From the NCBI GenBank assembly GCA_963720695.1, contig CAVRGG010000007.1, positions 625,833 through 689,832 of the forward strand: a DNA stretch of 64,000 nt, given 5' to 3'. The first letter of the stretch is position 1; every line of letters begins with the position of its first letter. The translations under genes were made by a program, and so were the position numbers. Source of the DNA: UBA668 sp963720695. GTDB taxonomy: Bacteria > Actinomycetota > Acidimicrobiia > Acidimicrobiales > Ilumatobacteraceae. Below, piece by piece: positions 58,150 to 64,000 of the stretch. The notes under the pieces are model-generated. The model saw nothing but the letters and a program-made list of their open reading frames with translations. It was not told the origin of the DNA and did not search any database.

Positions 58150-59151
58150 CCCCGGTGGAAGCCCTCGAACGCGTCGTTCACTACCTCGATCGCGCCCACG
58201 AGACGGGGTTCAAGGCGAAGGCGTTCGTCCGTGCGCTCGAAGTCACCCGCGCCGTGCCGTCCGAGGAGCTCCAGGAGCGCGCCGCGGCCGGCACGCTCAC
58301 GGATCTCGAGGGCATCGGTGATTCGTCTGCGGCGGTCATCACCCAGGCCCTCTCGGGCGGCGACGTCCAGTACCTGGCCGACCTCGACGCCAAGACCCAG
58401 GTGCCCATCACCGAGGACGGCGCCCGCTACCGCACGGCGCTGCTCGGGGATCTGCACCTGCACAGCCGGTGGAGCGACGGCAGTGCCACCATCGAAGCGA
58501 TGGCCCGCACGGCGATGTCGCTGGGCCACGAGTACATGGTCCTCACCGATCACTCGCCCCGGCTCACGATCGCGCACGGCCTCAGCGCCGATCGGCTGGC
58601 CGAGCAGTTGCGCGACGTGCAGGTGCTCAACGAACGACTCGCCCCGTTCCGCATCCTCACCGGCATCGAGGTCGACATCCTCGAGGACGGCACGCTCGAC
58701 CACGGGCCCGAGGTGCTCTCGCAACTCGACGTCGTGGTCGCCAGCGTCCACAGCAAGTTGCGGATGGGTCGCGACGAGATGACGTCGCGGATGGTGCGGG
58801 CGGTGGCCAGCCCGGATGTCGACATCCTCGGGCACTGCACCGGCCGGCTGATCGGCAAGCGCGACCCGTCCACGTTCGATCCCGACTACGTCTTCGCCGC
58901 CTGTGCCCAGTTCCACACCGCGGTCGAGATCAACTGCCGCCCCGAGCGCCTCGATCCACCCAGGCCACTGCTGCAGACTGGCGGTCGAGTACGGGTGCTT
59001 CTTCTCCATCGACAGCGACGCCCACAGCACCGGCCAGCTGGAATGGCAGCCCCACGGGTGCAACCGGGCTGCGGAGGTGGGAGTCCCGCTCGACCGGGTC
59101 ATCAATACGTGGCCCGTCGATCGCCTGCTCCGTTGGGTCGCGGGGGAGTAG
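58146..59151 (+). CDS. PHP-domain phosphoesterase with helix-hairpin-helix (PolX-like), one frameshift
   Basis: About 334 residues. An N-terminal helical/HhH region (LTDLEGIGDSSAAVITQAL) precedes a PHP metal-dependent phosphoesterase domain: LLGDLHLHSRWSDGSATIEA, VLTDHSPRLTIAHG, TGIEVDIL, VVVASVHSKL, LGHCTGRLI and FSIDSDAHST. This is the architecture of the PolX C-terminus and YcdX-like enzymes, without the polymerase. The last 60 residues are in another frame; one extra base near 58972-58975 separates DPPRPLL from RLAVEYGCFF. The GTG at 58146 overlaps the LPXTG gene. The frameshift is probably an error. Confidence 0.84.
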
Positions 59152-59170
59152 CCCGATAGGGTTGTCGACC

Positions 59171-59257
59171 ATGTCGAAGAAGACCAAGAAGCGCAAGGCG
59201 CGTATGCGTCGCAGCAAGGCAAACCACGGCAAGCGTCCCAACATGGGACGTGGCTGA
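59171..59257 (+). CDS. Large ribosomal subunit protein bL37
   Basis: A 28-residue basic peptide, MSKKTKKRKARM then RRSKANHGKRPNMGRG. The block SKANHGKRPN is the core of the tiny actinobacterial 50S protein bL37 found in mycobacterial ribosome structures. TAGGGT lies eight bases upstream (59157-59162). The stop overlaps the start of the S9 peptidase gene by 8 bases. Automated annotation often misses genes of this length, and no other function fits the match. Confidence 0.88.
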   Translation: MSKKTKKRKARMRRSKANHGKRPNMGRG

Positions 59258-61283
59258 GACACCACTCGCCCCTTCGCCCGCCACCCGGCGCGGCGACGAG
59301 GCCGACGTCTACCACGGCGTCGAGGTGCCCGACCCGTATCGGTGGCTGGAGGACGGATCGTCCCCCGAGGTCGCCGAGTGGGTTGCCGCTCACAACACAC
59401 GAACCCGACAGGCGCTCGATGCCCGGCCCACATGGAGCCGATGGCACGAGCGCCTTTCCGCGCTCATGGCGCTGCCCACCGTGCTCGACGTCTCGGTGGC
59501 GGGCGACCGTCTCTTCCTCGTGCAGCGCGCCGCCGGCGCCGACCAGTACGCCCTCGTCGTCGCGAGTGCGACCGACGCTGATGCCGACGTGCGGACCCTG
59601 CTCGACCCCGCCACGCTGGCCGCCGACGCGGCCGTCGCGATCGACTGGTTCCATCCGTCCCACGACGGCGGACTCGTCGCCTACGGGCTGAGCGAGGGCG
59701 GCACCGAGAACAGCGTGCTGCACGTCATGCGGGTCGACACCGGCGAAGTGCTCGACGACCGGATCCCCAACACCCGCGCGGCGAGCGTGGCCTGGCTGCC
59801 CGACGGCTCCGGCTTCTGGTACGCCGTGTATCCCGAGGGCGACGAGTACCACCGCCACATCCGCTTCCACCGACTGGGCGATCCCGTCGCCGACGACCCG
59901 GTGGTCTTCGACCGACTGCCCACGCCGCAGTCGTGGCCCGACGTGAGCGTCGCCCACGATGGGGAGCACGTGCTGGTCCATCTGATGGTCGGCTGGTCGC
60001 AGGTCGACGTCCACCTGTTGCACGTGCCCACCGGTACGTGGTCGGTCGTGTGCGAAGGGATCGAGGCGCAGTCGTCGTTCCACTTCTGTGACGGCGCGCT
60101 CGTCGGCGTCACCACTCACGAGGCGCCCAACGGCCGGCTCGTCACCGCGTCGCTCGCGGACCCGTCGAACTGGACCACGATCGTCGCCGAGCGGGAGGAC
60201 GCCGTGCTGGGCGCGGTCGCGGTCGACGGCCAGGAGATCACGGTCGTCGTCGGGCACGTGGCCATCGATCATCTCGAGCGGTACCGGTCCGACGGCAGCC
60301 CGCTCGGCATCGTCGATCTCGGTGCGGCCGCGGTGGCTGCGCTCGACGCCGACGACGGTCGGGTCTTCGTCGCGGTCAACACCTTCGGGTCGCCGGTGGC
60401 AGTGCAGCGGTTCACGGCCGACGGTGGGCTCGAGCGTTGGGGTTCGTCGGTGGATGCGTCGGTGTTGCCCGACCTGACCGTCACGCAGGTGTTCTACCCC
60501 TCCCTCGACGGGACCCTGATCCCGATGTTCGTCGCGCACCGCGCCGACATCGTGCCGTCGCCCGAGACGCCGCTGATCCTCACCGGCTACGGCGGGTTCG
60601 CGATCGCCGAGTCGCCGGCGTGGATGCCCAACCTGGCCGCCTGGTGCGCGGCGGGTGGCGTGTACGCCATCGCCGGGCTGCGCGGCGGGTACGAGTACGG
60701 AGAAGCCTGGCACCAGGCAGGTCGGCGCGAGCACAAGCAACGAGTGTTCGACGACTTCCACGCGGCGGCCGACTGGCTCGTGGCCGAGGGCTACACGCGA
60801 CGCGATCGGCTCGCGTTGCATGGCGGCAGCAACGGCGGTCTGCTGATGGGCGCGGCCATCACCCAGCGTCCCGACCTCGCCCCCGTGGTGTGGTGTGCCG
60901 TGCCGCTGCTCGACATGATCCGCTTTCCCCAGTTCCTCATCGCCCGGTTGTGGACCGACGAGTACGGCGACCCCGACGTCGCCGAGGAGTTCGCCTGGCT
61001 CCATGCCTACTCGCCCTACCACCGCGTGCGGCACGGCGCCGACTATCCGGCCGTGCTGTTCACCACCGCCGAGGGCGACACTCGAGTCGATCCCTGCCAC
61101 GCCCGCAAGATGACCGCGCTGCTCACGGACGCGAGCGCGTCGCAGGCCGCCCGGCCGATCCTGCTCTCCCAGGCCGGTCGCGCCGGTCACGGGGTCGGCA
61201 AGCCCGCAGGGATGCGAGTCCGCGAGGGGGCCGACGTGTTGGCCTTCTTCTGCTGGCAACTCGCCGTGGAGGACATGGGATGA
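59250..61283 (+). CDS. Prolyl oligopeptidase family (S9A) serine peptidase
   Basis: A 677-residue cytoplasmic oligopeptidase. An N-terminal beta-propeller (begins YHGVEVPDPYRWLEDGSSPE) caps an alpha/beta-hydrolase domain with Ser in LHGGSNGGLLMGAAI, Asp in EGDTRVDPCHARK and His in AGRAGHGVGKP. It cleaves short proline-containing peptides. GTG 59250 overlaps the bL37 stop; its own TGA overlaps the ATG of the VOC gene, so the three are coupled. Confidence 0.94.
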   Translation: MAETPLAPSPATRRGDEADVYHGVEVPDPYRWLEDGSSPEVAEWVAAHNTRTRQALDARPTWSRWHERLSALMALPTVLDVSVAGDRLFLVQRAAGADQYALVVASATDADADVRTLLDPATLAADAAVAIDWFHPSHDGGLVAYGLSEGGTENSVLHVMRVDTGEVLDDRIPNTRAASVAWLPDGSGFWYAVYPEGDEYHRHIRFHRLGDPVADDPVVFDRLPTPQSWPDVSVAHDGEHVLVHLMVGWSQVDVHLLHVPTGTWSVVCEGIEAQSSFHFCDGALVGVTTHEAPNGRLVTASLADPSNWTTIVAEREDAVLGAVAVDGQEITVVVGHVAIDHLERYRSDGSPLGIVDLGAAAVAALDADDGRVFVAVNTFGSPVAVQRFTADGGLERWGSSVDASVLPDLTVTQVFYPSLDGTLIPMFVAHRADIVPSPETPLILTGYGGFAIAESPAWMPNLAAWCAAGGVYAIAGLRGGYEYGEAWHQAGRREHKQRVFDDFHAAADWLVAEGYTRRDRLALHGGSNGGLLMGAAITQRPDLAPVVWCAVPLLDMIRFPQFLIARLWTDEYGDPDVAEEFAWLHAYSPYHRVRHGADYPAVLFTTAEGDTRVDPCHARKMTALLTDASASQAARPILLSQAGRAGHGVGKPAGMRVREGADVLAFFCWQLAVEDMG

Positions 61284-61888
61284 CCGCGGTCGGCGAATTC
61301 CGCATCGCCGGCTCGCCCGATCCGTGGCGACGTCTCGGCCTGAGCGTCGTCGACGACGCGGCGCGCATCGGCGGCGTCACGATGCGCTTCGTACCCGCCA
61401 TCGGCGATCGGCACGGCATCGTCGGGTGGGGCCTCGTGGGTTCACCGTCGGACGCCACCGACATCGACGGACTCGCGACCAGCCATGTCGATGCACCGAC
61501 GGGCGAGGCGGCCGACCACCCGCTGCGCATCGTCGGATTCGATCACGTCGTGGTCATGACCTCGGCGCTCGAGCGGACCTGCGGAGCGATCGAAGCGTCC
61601 ACCGGTGAGCCACTGAAGCGGATCCGCGAGGCCGGCTCGGTACGCCAGGGGTTCCACCGCCTTGGTGAGGTGATCGTCGAGGTCGTCGAGTCGTCGCAGG
61701 TCACCAGTACTGTCGCCGCCTTCTGGGGGTTGGTGTGGAACGTCGAGGACCTGCACGAGACGTGCGCGGAACTCGGGCCCGACATCATCGGCCTGCCCAA
61801 GGCCGCGGTGCAGCCGGGACGGTTCATCGCCACCGTCCGCAGCGAGGTCGGCCTCGGGCTTCCGCTCGCGCTGATGACCCCGCCGTAG
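61280..61888 (+). CDS. Glyoxalase/VOC-like protein
   Basis: A 202-residue protein with a VOC (glyoxalase-like) core: IVGFDHVVVMTSALERTCGA and RQGFHRLGEVIVEVVE, followed by FWGLVWNVEDLHETC and GRFIATVRSEVGLGLPLAL. The fold would bind a metal through His and Glu residues, but a full ligand set is not certain. The ATG overlaps the S9 peptidase stop (ATGA). Specific chemistry is unknown. Confidence 0.82.
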   Translation: MTAVGEFRIAGSPDPWRRLGLSVVDDAARIGGVTMRFVPAIGDRHGIVGWGLVGSPSDATDIDGLATSHVDAPTGEAADHPLRIVGFDHVVVMTSALERTCGAIEASTGEPLKRIREAGSVRQGFHRLGEVIVEVVESSQVTSTVAAFWGLVWNVEDLHETCAELGPDIIGLPKAAVQPGRFIATVRSEVGLGLPLALMTPP

Positions 61889-61891
61889 CAT
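61886..61891 (+). promoter_or_regulatory. -10 element of predicted leaderless L,D-transpeptidase promoter
   Basis: TAGCAT, seven bases before the ATG at 61899. The TAG is the stop codon of the VOC gene. Confidence 0.45.
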
Positions 61892-61898
61892 TGTGGGG

Positions 61899-62564
61899 AT
61901 GTCGATCCACCGCACCAGCCGCCATGGGCTGCTGACGCTCCTCGCCGCAGGAGCGGTGCTCGTCGGGTTGTCCCAGTGCACGACATCGTCGGACACGGCC
62001 GGCCAGGACACCGTCGGCCCGACCACGGTGGTGGCAACCACCGTGGCGGAGACTGCCGTGGCGACGACCGCTGCCCCGACCACGCTTGCGCCCACCACGA
62101 TCGCCCCGACGACGGTCGCCCCGACCACGTTGCCTGCGGGCCCGGACCTCGGGTGTGCGCCGACGGGTTCTTCGGCCGCCGTGGATCGTCTCGCGCAGCG
62201 GGCGTGGCTCTGCGAGGACGGTCGCATCGTGAAGGACTTCCCGATCACCTCGGCGTGGTCGATGCCCGATCCGGGCGAGTACCCGATCTACGCCAAGGAC
62301 CTCCACGCGTCGTCGACCTTCGGTGGGCACTACTCGACGATGACCCACTTCATCGCGTTCACCTACGGCAAGAACACCGGCGCCCGGGTCGCGTTCCACT
62401 CGGTGCCGGTGCTCACCAACGGTCAGTTCGTGCAACCGCTCGACTCCGTCGGCACCTTGGCCCGACGCGGTGATTCGAGCGGGTGCATCCGGGTGCTGCC
62501 CGACGACTCCGTGATGTTGTGGGACGCGCTCGACGTGGGCGACGTCGTCACCGTGTTGACGTGA
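61899..62564 (+). CDS. L,D-transpeptidase (YkuD) lipoprotein
   Basis: A 221-residue exported protein. The signal peptide ends in a lipobox LSQC. A Thr/Ala/Pro-rich linker of about 55 residues follows, then a YkuD catalytic domain with the His in VAFHSVPV and the Cys in RRGDSSGCIRVLPDD. L,D-transpeptidases form 3-3 peptidoglycan cross-links or attach proteins to the wall. The ATG at 61899 is chosen over GTG 61893. Its end overlaps the convergent beta-lactamase-fold gene by 17 bases. Confidence 0.92.
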   Translation: MSIHRTSRHGLLTLLAAGAVLVGLSQCTTSSDTAGQDTVGPTTVVATTVAETAVATTAAPTTLAPTTIAPTTVAPTTLPAGPDLGCAPTGSSAAVDRLAQRAWLCEDGRIVKDFPITSAWSMPDPGEYPIYAKDLHASSTFGGHYSTMTHFIAFTYGKNTGARVAFHSVPVLTNGQFVQPLDSVGTLARRGDSSGCIRVLPDDSVMLWDALDVGDVVTVLT

Positions 62565-63765
62565 GCGCCGCCAGCGCCAGCAGCTCGGGCTGGAACTCCT
62601 CGATGAGATCCTCGCCGCTGGGTACCTTCGTCGAGGCGCACAGCACGCTCACGGTGTAGCCATTGGGGAGGGCTAGTGCGAACGCCCGGGCGTCCTCGAT
62701 CGTGCCCGTGTGGCCGACCCAGGTGGGGAACACCATCAGCCCCAAACCGTAGGTCCAGTTCGGCTCGTTGTCGACGAGGGTGTTCGTCGTGCGCATCATG
62801 CGGATCGAGTCGTTGCTCAACAACGGCTTCGGCTGATCCGGTTGCAGTGCGGCGAGCACGCGCGCCGTGTCGGCAGCGGACATCTCCCACGCCCCGGCCG
62901 GGCCCAACGCCTCGATGTAGCGGCGGTTCGGGTCGACGAGATAGGCGGGTCCCGATGGATCGGTGAGGGCGGTGGTCGTCGCCATCCGAGCCGAGGTGAT
63001 GTCGAGCGGGGTGAGCACACGATCCTGCACCACCTGCGGAAGCGTCTGGCCGGTGAGCCGTTCCACCAGCGCGCCGAGCACGACGAAGTTGGCGTTGCTG
63101 TAGCGGTAGAACGTGCCAGGGTCGTGGTCGAGCACGGATCCGATCGCGACGGCTGCGGCGTCGTGCCAGTCGCTCACGCCGTTCTTGAAGAACGTGTCAC
63201 GCAACGGACCGAGTCCGGACGTGTGGCCCAACAGTTGGCGGACCGTGACCTGCTGCACCCGCGGGTCGACCGTGACCAGCGGCGCGCCCCATGCCGAGGC
63301 GAGCGATTCGTCGAGGTCGAGCGTGCCGTCCTCCACGAGCTGGAGCACGACGGTCGCCGTCAGCACCTTGGAGACGCTGGCGATGCGGAACAGGGCGTCT
63401 GCCGCCAGGGGGTTGCCGGAGCGGTCGTTGCCCAGCGCGAACTCGCTGATGACCGTGCCGTCACGACTGATGGCGACCTCGATCCCGTGCGCCGGGCCGG
63501 TCATCAGGCCGGCGGCACGCAACAGGAACTGCTGGGCGATGGCGAACTCGGCCGCCGTCGGCTCCGGATCGGGGACGGGATCGGGCACGGTGGTCGTGGT
63601 GGTGGACGTCGTCGTGGTGGGCACTGCCGTCGTGGTCGTCGTCGGTGGCGACGTGGTCGACGTCGACGTGGTGGACGCGGAGGTCGACGGCGTGGTCTCG
63701 GGCGCTGCCGAGGACGTGGCGCATCCGGCGGTCAGGAGCGCGAAGGCGATGACGACGCGCCGCAT
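62548..63765 (-). CDS. Beta-lactamase-fold serine hydrolase (class C/D-Ala carboxypeptidase type), lipoprotein
   Basis: A 405-residue exported serine hydrolase. The lipoprotein signal ends LLTAGC, followed by a Thr/Ser/Pro stalk of about 45 residues. The catalytic domain has SxxK in IASVSKVLTA, Y-S-N in YRYSNANFVVL and H-T-G in WVGHTGTIED. This family includes D-alanyl-D-alanine carboxypeptidases, esterases and class C beta-lactamases. With L,D-transpeptidases on both sides a peptidoglycan role is most likely, but the sequence alone does not decide it. The ATG at 63765 is used. Confidence 0.9.
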   Translation of the reverse strand: MRRVVIAFALLTAGCATSSAAPETTPSTSASTTSTSTTSPPTTTTTAVPTTTTSTTTTTVPDPVPDPEPTAAEFAIAQQFLLRAAGLMTGPAHGIEVAISRDGTVISEFALGNDRSGNPLAADALFRIASVSKVLTATVVLQLVEDGTLDLDESLASAWGAPLVTVDPRVQQVTVRQLLGHTSGLGPLRDTFFKNGVSDWHDAAAVAIGSVLDHDPGTFYRYSNANFVVLGALVERLTGQTLPQVVQDRVLTPLDITSARMATTTALTDPSGPAYLVDPNRRYIEALGPAGAWEMSAADTARVLAALQPDQPKPLLSNDSIRMMRTTNTLVDNEPNWTYGLGLMVFPTWVGHTGTIEDARAFALALPNGYTVSVLCASTKVPSGEDLIEEFQPELLALAALTSTR

Positions 63766-63775
63766 GGACCGGCGG

Positions 63776-64000
63776 TCAGATGACGACGACTTTGGTGCCC
63801 ACCTGGGCGAAGTCCCACACGAACGCCGCATCGAGCGGCGCCTGTCGCTGGCACCCGCCGGAGAGACGCTGGCCGAGTTCGGCCTCGGTCATGTAGACGG
63901 TGCCGTCGGCGACGTGGATCGGGATCGAGTGGAACCCGATGGCGCCGCGCTCGGTCTTGAGCCAGCGCACTTGTAGAGGTAGGCCTTGCCGTTCCACGCC
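63776..64000 (-). CDS. L,D-transpeptidase, C-terminal end, truncated by the window
   Basis: The end of a YkuD domain: IGFHSIPIHVADG carries the His and RLSGGCQRQ the catalytic Cys (S-G-G-C-x-R form). The N-terminus lies beyond base 64000. Near 63966-63970 the frame seems to change: WNGKAYLYK is readable in the next frame just before VRWLKTERG, which needs one missing base. That would be the eighth frameshift in the window. It precedes the beta-lactamase-fold gene by 10 bases and is probably co-transcribed with it. Confidence 0.8.
   Translation of the reverse strand, partial: GVERQGLPLQVRWLKTERGAIGFHSIPIHVADGTVYMTEAELGQRLSGGCQRQAPLDAAFVWDFAQVGTKVVVI

Noticed and set aside
57600..61259. A 1219-codon open frame on the minus strand
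   Set aside because: It runs antisense to the LPXTG, PHP, bL37 and S9 peptidase genes, is rich in His/Arg/Gly/Glu with no recognisable domain, and is explained by GC-rich third positions of the real genes.

Overview
The window is high-GC, gene-dense DNA from an actinobacterium, most likely class Acidimicrobiia (Ilumatobacter-like). The clues are a single-polypeptide FbiC (coenzyme F420 pathway), the tiny actinobacterial ribosomal proteins bS22 and bL37, a DUF222/HNH endonuclease, the gene order glmU-prs-rplY-pth-mfd, and the order metG-tatD-X-rsmA-ispE. The class assignment is inference; no 16S rRNA gene is present. No CRISPR array, prophage or insertion sequence was seen. No gene-free stretch exceeds about 120 bases.

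Layout. 1-4.5 kb: the end of a transglutaminase-like gene, an Ada/AlkA-type glycosylase gene (frameshifted) followed by ogt (alkylation repair), and two unknown genes. 4.5-15.2 kb: an alpha-glucoside island with a four-gene ABC importer, a DUF4032 kinase-fold protein, a LacI regulator, a GH13 alpha-glucosidase and a divergent amylosucrase-type enzyme; two identical 14-bp LacI-type operators tie it together. 15.2-17.1 kb: a DUF222/HNH nuclease and a lipoprotein. 17.2-25.1 kb: mfd, a lipoprotein, pth, rplY, prs, a C-terminally short glmU and an HxlR regulator. 25.2-28.6 kb: fbiC, a class II aldolase, tRNA-Gln and bS22. 28.6-33.1 kb: ispE, rsmA, an RlpA-like secreted protein in the place of rpfB, tatD and metG. 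33.2-46.8 kb: an acyl-CoA synthetase, an ABC exporter whose ATPase carries a cyclic-nucleotide-binding domain, a thioesterase, a HAD phosphatase, rsmI, DUF192, an EamA transporter, trmB, DUF1345, a head-to-head sulfatase/SGNH pair, DUF885 and an ACT protein. 46.8-53.2 kb: MarR/MFS and a DUF4129-MoxR-DUF58 membrane cluster. 53.2-59.2 kb: a MerR regulator with an oxidoreductase, VapBC, ychF, an LPXTG surface protein, a PHP protein and bL37. 59.2-64 kb: an S9 peptidase, a VOC protein and a cell-wall group (two L,D-transpeptidases around a beta-lactamase-fold hydrolase).

Two features recur. First, many genes have a TANNNT-like -10 box 6-7 bases before the start codon and no Shine-Dalgarno sequence, which predicts leaderless mRNAs. 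Second, at least eight single-base frameshifts break otherwise well-conserved reading frames (alkA twice, GH13, HNH, mfd, SDR, PHP and the terminal L,D-transpeptidase). Seven of them look like one extra base. This suggests systematic indel error in the assembly rather than decay, so genes with one or two such breaks are annotated as single CDSs spanning both frames.
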